A model generated the notes under the pieces. The model worked only from the letters and a program-made list of their open reading frames with translations. It searched no databases and was not told the origin of the DNA. A stretch of DNA of 64,000 nt from Ignavibacteriales bacterium. GTDB lineage: Bacteria; Bacteroidota; Ignavibacteria; Ignavibacteriales; Melioribacteraceae. Position numbers and translations under genes: made by a program. Shown here in pieces: positions 1-8,467 of the stretch (the first letter of the stretch is position 1; each line of letters starts with the position of its first letter). The stretch lies in the NCBI GenBank assembly GCA_026390795.1, contig JAPLFG010000003.1:620001-684000 (forward strand), read 5' to 3'.

Positions 1-2258
1 TTTGCACTGTTCGACGCAGATATTTTTGATAATTCAAGGTTGACTTTGCCCGACGCATCCATACTGCCTAGCTTAATTCTAAGATTAGCTTCTTTCAAAT
101 CAACAGGTATGTGTTCCTGTTTGCCTGAAATACTTTTATAGACCGGTTCAACTTCTACAGTTTTGTAATTATACTTAACAGTAAGTTTAGCACCGATCTG
201 AAAATCTTTGCCGGCCATCATAGCTTCACGCACTTCGGGAGGAAAATCGAATTGATCAAATGTAATATCAACACCTTCATATGTATGAGTTTCACCTTTA
301 TTAATAGAGACTGAAGTTCCATTCTGGTTTTCGTTTCCTTCAGAATAACTAACCGGCTCTACGTAAAAGTCTTTTGTGAAGCCAACCAAAATATCGGGCT
401 CGCGCATTAGACTGTTATTAAATTCGGCAATATACATTACAGGTGAAATTGTTCTAACGCTATTTCCATTTTTAACTTCAATATTCATTTTGTACTTAGT
501 ACCGTTCTCAAATGGTTCTATTCCTTTGAATGTAACATCATTACCAAACAGGTTAACGGTTTTCCCTTTTACAAGATCAATTTGTTTTTGTTGTGAATGA
601 CCGGCTGTTGCGAGTACTCCAACCAGAAATAGCGAAATGCCGATATGAGCAACGTATGGTCCAATAAATGATTTTCTACCACGGAATATTTTGTAAGCAA
701 CTTCACCGTTTACAAAGAGAGCAAATGCAGATGAGAATGCGAGTAGAATAAGCATTAGATTATTAACACCGCCGATTATTATCATTAAAAGTGTTAATAC
801 AACAGTGGCTATAATGGCAAATTGCGACTGCTTCCAAATATCTTTTCCTTCGGTGAATTTCCATTTCAAGAGAATACTCAATCCATTGAGCAGACCGATT
901 ATGATAGCGATCGGAAGGTTTAGTTCATTATAGAAACTTGTCTGAACTGTTTTGCCGATTATAGGAGCAGATGTGCCGACCAAAACAATTATAGCGGAGG
1001 CAATCAATGCAACCGAACCTGTAAACAAAGCAAGTTCACGCGAAAGAACATTTTCTTCAAATGTGAAATGGAGTGTTAGAAATTTCCATCTGTATACAAT
1101 GCCGCCAATACCTAAAATTGTGAACGAAGTTAGAAAGATTACTAAGAACCAATAAACCATCATTCCGGGTTCGCCAAATGAATGTACGGAAGCATCACCG
1201 AGAATACCGCTTCGTGTTAAAAATGTACTATATAGAACAAGAACATAAGTCATAATGCTTAGAATAAGATTCATCTTAACGAATCTTCCGACTCCTCCCT
1301 TTTCCTGTGCTTTCTTCTGAACGAGAAGAGTATGAATTGAAGCAACACCAACAATCCACGGAACTAGAGAAGAATTTTCAACCGGGTCCCAGCCCCAGTA
1401 TCCGCCCCATCCTAAAACTCCATAAGCCCAGTATCCGCCGAGCATAATTGCCAAACCGAGAACACATGTGCCCATTAGAACCCATGGTAAAGCCTGCTTT
1501 ACCCAATCTGTGTATTCATTCTTTAAGAGAGCCGCCATTGCAAATGCAAATGGAACCGCAGACATAGAGAATCCGACAAATAAAATCGGCGGATGAATCT
1601 GCATCCAAAAATTTTGAAGCAGCGGATTCAATCCTTTCCCTTGAATTATAAAATCATTCATTAAGATGTTGCTTGATGTCAAAGAAGCGTAAAGTTCTTT
1701 TCCCATTTGAATGAATTGTTTATTCGATTGCGGGTCGCTGAAAATAAAATTTTGAATTGACGGCAAAGAGAGATAAGCGCTATTAATATTTTTCAACTCG
1801 ATAAAATCATTTTCCATCCAGATATAATGGAAGGGAGATTTTAAAAGAGGACTTATCATTACAAGCAGAGCTGTAAGCGACAAAGTAAAAATCATCATTA
1901 CACGCGGTTCAAGATCGCCCCTTTTTGATGTATAATCTAAAAGAATCAAACCGATGATTGCAGTAAAGAAAGTCCAAAGCATAAAACTTCCTTCTTGACC
2001 GGCGTAGAATGTTGACATTAATAATCCGGTTGAAAGACCGCTTCCGCTGTAGTTATATACATATTTATATTGATACTGATGAGTTAAAATTGCGTGAAGA
2101 AGAAGAGCCGCAGAAGCAATTACCATAACAGCAGTTGTATGATAGCCGATCCTTGCCAAGCGCATCGTATTTTCGTAACCTTTGTAGGTTAGATAATACA
2201 TTATAACCGTGAACACACCGGCAAATAATGCCAGTGTGAGTAAAATATTGCCAATCAT
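1..2258 (-). CDS. ccmF: Cytochrome c maturation protein CcmF, C-terminus cut by the window edge
   Basis: CcmF is a multi-spanning inner-membrane protein that attaches haem to apocytochrome c, taking haem from CcmE. The frame stays open for about 752 codons from an ATG at 2256-2258 to base 1, so the C-terminus lies outside. An AGGAG ribosome site sits 5 bases before the ATG. Many hydrophobic segments fill the first 550 or so residues. The tryptophan-rich haem-handling motif WGGYWGWDPVENSS and the segment MQIHPPILFVGFS are both visible. From about residue 555 a soluble, probably periplasmic domain follows that is still running at the edge, so the protein is longer than the roughly 650 residues usual for this family. 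It is the last visible gene of a leftward ccmC-D-E-F cluster, 21 bases after ccmE. Confidence 0.93.
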   Translation of the reverse strand, partial: MIGNILLTLALFAGVFTVIMYYLTYKGYENTMRLARIGYHTTAVMVIASAALLLHAILTHQYQYKYVYNYSGSGLSTGLLMSTFYAGQEGSFMLWTFFTAIIGLILLDYTSKRGDLEPRVMMIFTLSLTALLVMISPLLKSPFHYIWMENDFIELKNINSAYLSLPSIQNFIFSDPQSNKQFIQMGKELYASLTSSNILMNDFIIQGKGLNPLLQNFWMQIHPPILFVGFSMSAVPFAFAMAALLKNEYTDWVKQALPWVLMGTCVLGLAIMLGGYWAYGVLGWGGYWGWDPVENSSLVPWIVGVASIHTLLVQKKAQEKGGVGRFVKMNLILSIMTYVLVLYSTFLTRSGILGDASVHSFGEPGMMVYWFLVIFLTSFTILGIGGIVYRWKFLTLHFTFEENVLSRELALFTGSVALIASAIIVLVGTSAPIIGKTVQTSFYNELNLPIAIIIGLLNGLSILLKWKFTEGKDIWKQSQFAIIATVVLTLLMIIIGGVNNLMLILLAFSSAFALFVNGEVAYKIFRGRKSFIGPYVAHIGISLFLVGVLATAGHSQQKQIDLVKGKTVNLFGNDVTFKGIEPFENGTKYKMNIEVKNGNSVRTISPVMYIAEFNNSLMREPDILVGFTKDFYVEPVSYSEGNENQNGTSVSINKGETHTYEGVDITFDQFDFPPEVREAMMAGKDFQIGAKLTVKYNYKTVEVEPVYKSISGKQEHIPVDLKEANLRIKLGSMDASGKVNLELSKISASNSA

Positions 2259-2279
2259 AAAATCTCCTAACTGCTAACT

Positions 2280-2669
2280 TTATGAGTTAGCTTTTTGAGC
2301 TGGTTGATCTTGATATTTGGACGGACACTTTGTGAGGATATCTGTCGCGTGAAAATTTCCTTGAGAAAATTTTCCGGTAACAACTAGACTTGTAGAAGAT
2401 TCAAAGTTGTTCGGAATTGTTCCATGATAATATACTTTCATCAAATTGCCTTCAGTATCTTTCATGTAGAATACAAACATATTGTTGGTTTTGTCAATCT
2501 GGTAATTTTTTTCTTTAACCCAGGTTCCGGTTGCTTTAACAGTTTTGCCAGATTCCATAATCTTGGTGAAACTCTGTTCGTAAGAAACGTTTGTTTGTGT
2601 GAAGAGAAAAATCATTATGCCAAGAAATACAACAATAATAATCCCGCCGAAGATATATTTATTTTTCAT
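2280..2669 (-). CDS. ccmE: Haem chaperone CcmE, CxxxY type
   Basis: CcmE carries haem in the periplasm from CcmC to CcmF and binds it covalently. The protein has 129 residues: an N-terminal membrane anchor (residues 5-24) followed by a small beta-barrel domain. In most bacteria the haem ligand is the His of an HxxxY motif. Here the corresponding segment reads ILTKCPSKY, so Cys115 replaces the His and Tyr119 is kept. This CxxxY form is known from archaea and some anaerobic bacteria such as Desulfovibrio. The gene follows the small ccmD gene with 4 bases between stop and start, and ccmF comes next, so they should share one transcript. The call rests on length, the anchor, the motif and the gene order. 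Confidence 0.9.
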   Translation of the reverse strand: MKNKYIFGGIIIVVFLGIMIFLFTQTNVSYEQSFTKIMESGKTVKATGTWVKEKNYQIDKTNNMFVFYMKDTEGNLMKVYYHGTIPNNFESSTSLVVTGKFSQGNFHATDILTKCPSKYQDQPAQKANS

Positions 2670-2673
2670 TTAT

Positions 2674-2823
2674 TTACTTCTCCTTTAATTCTTTTTCGAT
2701 TGCTTTAAGACGTTTATCTGTATTAAGTAAGAATAAAAATATTCCAAACCAAATCACAAGTACAATAAAAAGAACAATATATATCGAGTTTTTCTCGAGA
2801 AATTCTAAAAGACCGCCTTCCAA
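2674..2823 (-). CDS. ccmD: CcmD-like small membrane protein
   Basis: A 49-codon frame between ccmC and ccmE. It starts with TTG at 2821-2823, preceded by a GAGG ribosome site five bases upstream, and stops four bases before ccmE. The product has a short N-terminal stretch (LEGGLLEFLEKNS), one membrane segment (IYIVLFIVLVIWFGIFLFLL) and a charged tail rich in Lys and Glu. CcmD proteins are poorly conserved, roughly 50-70 residues long, with one membrane span and a charged cytoplasmic tail; they help release haem-loaded CcmE from CcmC. Size, topology and position between ccmC and ccmE support the call more than sequence does. The non-ATG start and short length make it easy for gene callers to miss. 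Confidence 0.72.
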   Translation of the reverse strand: MEGGLLEFLEKNSIYIVLFIVLVIWFGIFLFLLNTDKRLKAIEKELKEK

Positions 2824-2831
2824 TTTTTACC

Positions 2832-3554
2832 TCAGTTTAATTTTTTAGAAAGATTTTCTTTAATAATGATTGCCCTAGAGCGGACACTCCACATCCAATA
2901 ATAAAGTATTGTAAATGCTGCTAGCGAGACAAAAAACACAAGTCTCATACTCCCATTCATCTTAAAATCAACAACCGGATTTGTTCCCTGAACAACCTTA
3001 TTAGTTGTCGGATCTATTTCCAACGAACCAGGGTGCAAACCCAACATTATTCTGGGCATTATAAAAATGAAAAACGGTACAGTTAAAAAAGCGATTATTG
3101 AATAAACTGCAGATAGTCTTGCGCGTTTATCTTCATTATCAATTGCGGAACGAAGAGCAAAGAGAGAGCCGTAAATCAGCAGCAGAATAAATATGCTGGT
3201 TTCTCTCGGATCCCAGTTCCAGAATGTACCCCAATTAAATTTAGCCCAGATCGAACCGGTTATTGTTGCAAGGATTGAGAACATCATTCCAAGCTGGAGA
3301 GCGGCAGATGATTTTGCATCATCATCCAAATTTTTATTTCGTAAATATTTTATTCCGTAAACCATCGCCATTAAGAATGCAATAACAGAAAGCCATGCAG
3401 TTGGAACGTGAAAGAAAATTATTTTTGCTTTCTCTTCAAGTCCGGGAATGATTGGAAATTCTGCCCACGAAGTCGGATGCATAACAATCGGGAATGTAAT
3501 TCCCGTGATAATGACAAAACACATTAGGATAAAGAGAGTTATTTTCCAGATCAT
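2832..3554 (-). CDS. ccmC: Haem exporter/ligase CcmC
   Basis: CcmC presents haem to CcmE at the outer face of the inner membrane. The 240-residue protein has about six hydrophobic segments. The family's tryptophan-rich motif appears as WGTFWNWDPRETS (residues 108-120), and the two conserved flanking histidines are visible in FFHVPTAW (His49) and GLHPGS (His174). This is the first gene of the leftward ccmC-D-E-F cluster; ccmD starts eight bases after its stop. The subunits CcmA and CcmB, which form the ABC ATPase partner, are usually upstream but are not here: the next gene to the right is a divergent phosphatase. They may be encoded elsewhere. The 206-base gap to that gene is the likely place for the promoter. 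Confidence 0.93.
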   Translation of the reverse strand: MIWKITLFILMCFVIITGITFPIVMHPTSWAEFPIIPGLEEKAKIIFFHVPTAWLSVIAFLMAMVYGIKYLRNKNLDDDAKSSAALQLGMMFSILATITGSIWAKFNWGTFWNWDPRETSIFILLLIYGSLFALRSAIDNEDKRARLSAVYSIIAFLTVPFFIFIMPRIMLGLHPGSLEIDPTTNKVVQGTNPVVDFKMNGSMRLVFFVSLAAFTILYYWMWSVRSRAIIIKENLSKKLN

Positions 3555-3760
3555 CTAAGTTCTTTCTTATTAATAAAACTATAAAAGGATATCGCGGATC
3601 AAAAATAGTCAATTGAGTCTTGATTTTCAAAGAAACAAAGCATCTTATATGGGTAGAAATAGCCTAGAATAAACTATTTTTAAGGAGAGACTGTCAATTT
3701 TTGACGAAATCAAACAAATCCCCATATTGACCGTCTAACTGTTCAGAAAAACAGAGAAAA

Positions 3761-4843
3761 ATGTCAAATTCAAATCCTATAAAAAGATTATTCGATCTTT
3801 ACACAAGCGATCTAAGTTATCAGGAAATTGAAAGGCTGATAAAAAGAGAAGCCGGCGATGTTTATGAATTCTTCGCAAAAGAAATTCCTAAACCGGATCC
3901 ATCAAGAACAAAATTTTTCCGCGGGTTACTTTTTATTAGAAGTCTTTTCAATGCTTTCATTCTTAAACTTACTCCAGCAAGAAGAATATTTTATTTAGCA
4001 GCTCTTCTCTTCTTTGTTGTTGGATACTCCCGGCCACAAAATGGTTATGTGCTAATTGCATTTATAATTATTAATCTTCTTCTTGCTTTTGAACTTGCAG
4101 ATAAACTCTCGGCTCGTGGTGAGCTCGATGTAGCGCGGAAAATTCAATTCGATTTAATTCCCCAGCATTCCGCCAGCATTAATAATTTTGAAGTGGTTTC
4201 ATATTATGAACCGGCTCGAGAAGTAGGCGGTGATTATTTCGATGTGATTGAATTACAGGAACGGACTTACATTTGCGTAGGAGATATTTCCGGCAAAGGC
4301 ATGGCAGCAGCACTTTATATGGTCCGTGTGCAATCAATTATTCATATGTTATTGGAAAATTATACAAGTGTAAAAGAGATGGTCATAAATTTGAAAAAAT
4401 ATTTTTCTAAAAATTTGAGACGCGAATATTTTTTGACTCTTTCTATGGCATCGGTAGAAAAGGACGGTTCGATAAAAATATGCCGTGCGGGACATATGCC
4501 AACCTTCTGGTTCAAATATGATTCTAAAGAATTTGATATCCTTTGCCCAAAGGGACTTGGAATCGGTTTAAATGATAAAGGTGTGTTTGAAAAGACACTA
4601 GAAGAAATTTCTATTAAACCGGCAAGTAAAGACATTATATTTTTCTTCACAGATGGGATCTCCGAAGCCATGAATACTTATTTTCAGCTTTTCGGAGAAG
4701 AAAATATTAAACGGATCATTAAAAATAATTCTGAAAAATCTGCTTTAGAAATAAAAAATGCATTGCTGTATGCTCTAACTGCATTTAGAGGGACTGCATA
4801 TCAAAATGATGATCTGACATTCATAATTCTGAAAGCAAATTAG
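3761..4843 (+). CDS. SpoIIE/RsbU-type PP2C serine phosphatase, membrane-anchored
   Basis: A 360-residue protein of the metal-dependent PP2C family. Such phosphatases usually dephosphorylate an anti-anti-sigma factor and so reverse the action of an RsbW-type kinase. Two membrane segments (about residues 76-90 and 96-112) precede the catalytic domain (about 140-358). Metal-site motifs are visible: EVGGDYFDV (Asp158, Asp161), GDISGKGMAAAL (Asp175), the RAGHMP segment, FFTDGISEAM and a final DDLTFIIL. The N-terminal 75 residues match no sensor domain that I recognise. The gene points towards the Sel1-repeat gene and the two coding regions overlap by four bases at their stops. An RsbW-like kinase lies 1.6 kb away. 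No antagonist protein is encoded in between, so the substrate is unknown. Confidence 0.85.
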   Translation: MSNSNPIKRLFDLYTSDLSYQEIERLIKREAGDVYEFFAKEIPKPDPSRTKFFRGLLFIRSLFNAFILKLTPARRIFYLAALLFFVVGYSRPQNGYVLIAFIIINLLLAFELADKLSARGELDVARKIQFDLIPQHSASINNFEVVSYYEPAREVGGDYFDVIELQERTYICVGDISGKGMAAALYMVRVQSIIHMLLENYTSVKEMVINLKKYFSKNLRREYFLTLSMASVEKDGSIKICRAGHMPTFWFKYDSKEFDILCPKGLGIGLNDKGVFEKTLEEISIKPASKDIIFFFTDGISEAMNTYFQLFGEENIKRIIKNNSEKSALEIKNALLYALTAFRGTAYQNDDLTFIILKAN

Positions 4844-6372
4844 TTCACCTCAAAAATCTTAAACTCATCGTCATCAGGTCTTAACTCATTATACATTCGC
4901 TGGAGAGAGTTGAAAGCGGTTTCATTTCCACGCTGTGCGGCAAGCCGGTAAAGTTTAATAGCTGTTCCTTTATCTTCCTTCACACCTAATCCTTTTTCAT
5001 AACAAAATCCAAGAGCTGTTTGCGCAAGTACAGAACCTTCATCAGAAATTTGTTTTAAAGTAGTTATATCACCGGAAATATCTTTCGATGTCGAATCTGC
5101 TACATTGGTTAGAGCAATTCTAACCGAAGCTTCTTTGCTGCCTAGTTTTTTTGCCATGTTCCAATACTCAATTGCTTTCTGTTTGTTTTTCTGAACAAGT
5201 GTTCCGGCAGAGTAGAGTAAACCCATTTCGATCATAGATGGGATATGTTTTTTATCTACAGCTTTTTTAAGAAAATCCAGAGCTTGCTGATTTGATATTT
5301 GATTATCAAAACCCAGCGCAGAAATTCCAGCCCACGCATACATTGCATCGGCATCCCCGGTCGCAATTCTTTCTTTGAGTTTGGTAAATAATTCTTTCGA
5401 TTGCAGCATAGCAAATAAAAATTGACCCGCTTTAAATGAACCCAAGCGGTAAGCACGTAGATAATTAAAAGCAGCTTGGACTAAATCTTTTTGGAAGATT
5501 ACTCCTTTTTCAAAAGCGCGTCCGGCTATTAGAAGTGCTTCCGGACTACCGCTTGAAGCGGCAAAATTTAATAAGCTTAATGTACTTGAATCCTTTGGCA
5601 TTGTATCTTTGGAAAGATTATCTAAACCAAGGTATGTTTTTAACTCTCCAGGTTTTTTCTTCAAGACATCATTTAAAAAACTCTCTTTCTTTTCTTTAAC
5701 ATCTTTCGAATCAAAATCATAAAAATCCAAATCCCAATTTGGATTCATCAATTGAGTATTATCCTCAACATTCTTTGCTAACTTTTCAGCTTGACCTTTG
5801 GAAAGAGAATCCGTCGGGGGTGAATAACCGCTCTTTAATAATTGCTTCAGAGCTTCTACAGCCGGTTCATATTTGCCTGCAGAAGCCAATTTGAAATACT
5901 GATACGCTTTATTTAAATCCTTGTTTACAAGAAGATCGTCTGTATATGATAATCCTAAAGCAAATTGAGCTTCGGGTAAACCGGCTTTGGCAGCAACTTT
6001 AAAATTCTGGAATGCTTCAAATGGATTCCACGGCACACCAATACCATTGTAAAGCATTATGCCGTAATTAAACCGTGCCGCGGGTAAATTTTGATCAACC
6101 GCTTTTCGAATCCAATAAATCGCTTTCGTGGTATCAGCAGGAAAACCATTTGCAATCAAATAACGAAGTCCTAGTTCATGTTCTGCATAGGGATCGTTTC
6201 GATTTGCTTCCGTTACAAGGAGATAGCCTGCGATGAGTGAGTAGGAAGGATATTTTGCTTTGATCATCGGATATTTGCGGGGAACATTATCTTTAAATGC
6301 TTCACTGCGGGTAGTATCCTGGGCAAAAAGTGAGATTGAAACAAGAAGAAAAAAAGTTATGAAGTATCGCAA
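4840..6372 (-). CDS. Secreted Sel1-like (TPR-type) repeat protein
   Basis: The 510-residue product starts with a signal peptide (MRYFITFFLLVSISLFAQ) and then carries several Sel1-like repeats, short helical pairs of about 36 residues with the pattern A-x-x-x-L-G-x-x-Y. Clear examples include LPAARFNYGIMLYNGIGVPW, LPEAQFALGLSYTDDLLVNK and VLAQTALGFCYEKGLGVKED. Such solenoids bind partner proteins; no enzyme domain is visible. A central stretch (about residues 180-270) is less regular and Lys/Asp-rich. The start codon is TTG, chosen because it gives the complete signal peptide. The gene lies 33 bases after the RsbW-like kinase and is probably cotranscribed with it. Its 3' end overlaps the convergent phosphatase gene by four bases. 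The role is unknown. Confidence 0.8.
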   Translation of the reverse strand: MRYFITFFLLVSISLFAQDTTRSEAFKDNVPRKYPMIKAKYPSYSLIAGYLLVTEANRNDPYAEHELGLRYLIANGFPADTTKAIYWIRKAVDQNLPAARFNYGIMLYNGIGVPWNPFEAFQNFKVAAKAGLPEAQFALGLSYTDDLLVNKDLNKAYQYFKLASAGKYEPAVEALKQLLKSGYSPPTDSLSKGQAEKLAKNVEDNTQLMNPNWDLDFYDFDSKDVKEKKESFLNDVLKKKPGELKTYLGLDNLSKDTMPKDSSTLSLLNFAASSGSPEALLIAGRAFEKGVIFQKDLVQAAFNYLRAYRLGSFKAGQFLFAMLQSKELFTKLKERIATGDADAMYAWAGISALGFDNQISNQQALDFLKKAVDKKHIPSMIEMGLLYSAGTLVQKNKQKAIEYWNMAKKLGSKEASVRIALTNVADSTSKDISGDITTLKQISDEGSVLAQTALGFCYEKGLGVKEDKGTAIKLYRLAAQRGNETAFNSLQRMYNELRPDDDEFKIFEVN

Positions 6373-6405
6373 AAACGTTCCGATTGAAATTGTGTAACAA
6401 AATTA

Positions 6406-6822
6406 TTAAATGAGCCACTTCTTAAGAATGAAATAATTTTTACCCTCTTTAGAACCGTAATCCAATTCATCCATAAGTTGTTTGATTATGAATAAACCCA
6501 TTCCGCTCTCTGGTAAATTTTCAATATCATTCGGATCAAACTCGAGGTCTTTAATTACAAGGTTTTCTCTCGGCAAGCCAACATCAACAATTTCAATCTC
6601 AAGATGCTTTAAATCTTTTTTGACGTTAATTTCAATTGGCTGAGAATTGTTTCCGCCGTAAGAATGCTTTATAACATTATTAAGCGCTTCAGTAAGGCAA
6701 ATGTCAACCGCATTGCAAAGATGTTCTTCAAGATTTTCACCGGCTAAATATTTTTTTATATCTTGAATTACTTCTGCTACGTTATCGTAATCGCTGATAA
6801 TATTAAAATTTTTTTCCTTCAC
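6406..6822 (-). CDS. RsbW-like anti-sigma-type serine kinase (HATPase_c_2)
   Basis: A 138-residue single-domain GHKL ATPase. The N-box is visible as TEALNNVIKHSYGG (residues 44-57) and the glycine-rich box as ESGMGLFIIKQLMDEL (residues 105-120). In the RsbW/SpoIIAB family such proteins phosphorylate an anti-anti-sigma factor on serine and hold a sigma factor or another target. The start is GTG, with purine-rich sequence upstream. The nearby SpoIIE-type phosphatase (3761-4843) would be the natural counterpart, which supports a partner-switch system. The expected STAS-domain antagonist and a sigma factor are not in this window. A Sel1-repeat gene follows on the same strand after 33 bases. Confidence 0.85.
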   Translation of the reverse strand: MKEKNFNIISDYDNVAEVIQDIKKYLAGENLEEHLCNAVDICLTEALNNVIKHSYGGNNSQPIEINVKKDLKHLEIEIVDVGLPRENLVIKDLEFDPNDIENLPESGMGLFIIKQLMDELDYGSKEGKNYFILKKWLI

Positions 6823-6970
6823 CTGTTCTCTTGCTCAATTACCCTTTGCAATATAAAAAAGAGGAATTAAACACCAAAACATAATGATTGAGATTTAAAT
6901 CTATTCAAGAGAAAAAATTTATAGTCCCAATTACTGCCATTAATGCCGAACGTAATATAGACGCTCTATT

Positions 6971-7162
6971 TTATTTTGGTTCCGTTTTGCAAGTAGAGAT
7001 ACCAAACGGCATATATACCGGGCACCATCCGGCAGCAGACGTGAAAAGCGGAATAATACCTAATACACCCCACCAAGATTGATAAACAAACCCAATTGCA
7101 ATTATTGCCAACCCTAAGAGAAGCCGTAGAACTCTGTCAATACTGCCGACGTTCTTTTTCAT
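6971..7162 (-). CDS. Small DUF2892 (YgaP-like) membrane protein
   Basis: A 63-residue protein of the DUF2892 family. It opens with the typical MKKNVGSIDRVLRLLLG, followed by two hydrophobic segments (LLLGLAIIAIGFVYQ and WWGVLGIIPLFTSAAGWCPVY) and the family's C-terminal GWCPVYMPFGISTCK, with two cysteines. Related domains form the membrane part of the rhodanese YgaP and also occur alone, sometimes linked to sulfur metabolism. The ribosome site (AAGGAG, six bases before the ATG) is strong. Neighbours on both sides are on the same strand but more than 100 bases away, so it may be transcribed alone. The family is clear; the function is not established. Confidence 0.85.
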   Translation of the reverse strand: MKKNVGSIDRVLRLLLGLAIIAIGFVYQSWWGVLGIIPLFTSAAGWCPVYMPFGISTCKTEPK

Positions 7163-7264
7163 ATTAACTCCTTCGTTTATTTGAAAGTTGGATGCATAAT
7201 TTGTGGAGAAGATTCAGATTGTATATTGTGCTTTTTGGAAAAATCACATTGCACCGGAAAACAA

Positions 7265-8392
7265 CTAAATTGATTTTTTAAAACATCTTCTTCGTTTATG
7301 TAATCTATTCTCAAAAAATCTCCATTGCGCTTGAATCTTGGAATTTTCTTCGAGCTCTCTATTGGTCTCCACCATTTTAATATTATTCCTAACAAAAACA
7401 TCGTTCACTTCATTAATGATAATTGCATTAACGCCTTTATTCTGCCACTCCGGCTTTACAGCAGTTAAATACAAATCAACGTTTGGATTATTTTTCATTG
7501 CTCTCAGAATGTGAATAAACCCGAAAGGAAATAATTTGCCTTTACTTTTTTGAACGGCAACAGAAAGAGAAGGCATGGTTATTCCAAAACCGATTACTTT
7601 ATTGTTACTATCCAGAAGAATTGGAACGTAATCCGGTTTAATGAATCCGAAGTATGCTTTAACGTACATATCAATTTGTTTATCCGTTAATTCCACGAAG
7701 CCGTAAAGATCTTTATAAGCTTCATTTATCAAATAAAAAATGTCTCTTGCATACGGAAGCATTTCTTTTGCTTTTTTAACTCTTAGAATGTGAAGATGAT
7801 TTTTTTCCGCAACTGCTTTTGCAATTCTAGAAACTTTTTCCGGTCCTTCAACATTTGGATTAAAATATACTAAGTACTCAACCCAATCCGCATCTTTTAC
7901 AAAACCAAGTTTCTCCATATGTTTTTGATAATAAGGATGGTTATATATAGATCCAAAAGTGCTTAACTCATTAAACCCTTCAATCAGCATTCCTTCACCG
8001 TCAAGATCGGTAAAGCCCAGAGGACCGTGAATTTTTTCCATCCCTTTTTCTTTTGCCCAGCTTATTACCTGCATAATTAAACTTTTCGAAACTTCTTCAT
8101 CGTCAATAAAATCAATCCATCCGAAACGAACAGATTTTTGATTCCATTTTGTGTTGTAATTATTGTTAATGATACCAGCTATTCTTCCGACAATCTCGTC
8201 ATCTTTGTAAGCAAGCCAATATTTAGCATCGCAAAAATCGAATGCGGGATTTTTCTTATTGCTAAGAGTTTTGATCTCGTCAAAAATTAGCGGCGGTACC
8301 CAATACTTATTTCCTTTGTATAGTGAAAAAGGGAGTTTGATAAACTTTTTCAATTCACTTTTAGACTTCACTTCTTTTAAAACAATAGCCAT
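7265..8392 (-). CDS. GNAT-superfamily acyltransferase-like protein
   Basis: A 375-residue protein of a conserved family found in Bacteroidota and relatives, often annotated as an N-acetyltransferase or YghO-like protein. The N-terminal part contains the segment KIHGPLGFTDLDGEGMLIEG, typical of the family. The C-terminal part has a GNAT-like region with VIGFGITMPSLSVAV and the acceptor segment KPEWQNKGVNAIIINEVND, and ends in ETNRELEENSKIQAQW...RLHKRRRC, also typical. The substrate is unknown. The coding sequence ends about 100 bases before the DUF2892 gene on the same strand. An overlapping frame at 7177-7401 does not continue the homology, so no frameshift is needed. Confidence 0.78.
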   Translation of the reverse strand: MAIVLKEVKSKSELKKFIKLPFSLYKGNKYWVPPLIFDEIKTLSNKKNPAFDFCDAKYWLAYKDDEIVGRIAGIINNNYNTKWNQKSVRFGWIDFIDDEEVSKSLIMQVISWAKEKGMEKIHGPLGFTDLDGEGMLIEGFNELSTFGSIYNHPYYQKHMEKLGFVKDADWVEYLVYFNPNVEGPEKVSRIAKAVAEKNHLHILRVKKAKEMLPYARDIFYLINEAYKDLYGFVELTDKQIDMYVKAYFGFIKPDYVPILLDSNNKVIGFGITMPSLSVAVQKSKGKLFPFGFIHILRAMKNNPNVDLYLTAVKPEWQNKGVNAIIINEVNDVFVRNNIKMVETNRELEENSKIQAQWRFFENRLHKRRRCFKKSI

Positions 8393-8467
8393 TTACAGCC
8401 TGCTGTTTATTTGTTAACTAATGATTAAATATAATCATTTACAGTAACTTTTTTGATATGGGGGCAT

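Noticed and set aside
376-1155. Plus-strand open frames opposite ccmF
   Set aside because: They lie wholly within a long, well-supported minus-strand gene, have no ribosome sites and show no family features.
7177-7401. Overlapping frame that could suggest a frameshifted C-terminus of the GNAT-like protein
   Set aside because: The main frame already ends with the family's typical RLHKRRRC tail; the other frame has no related sequence.
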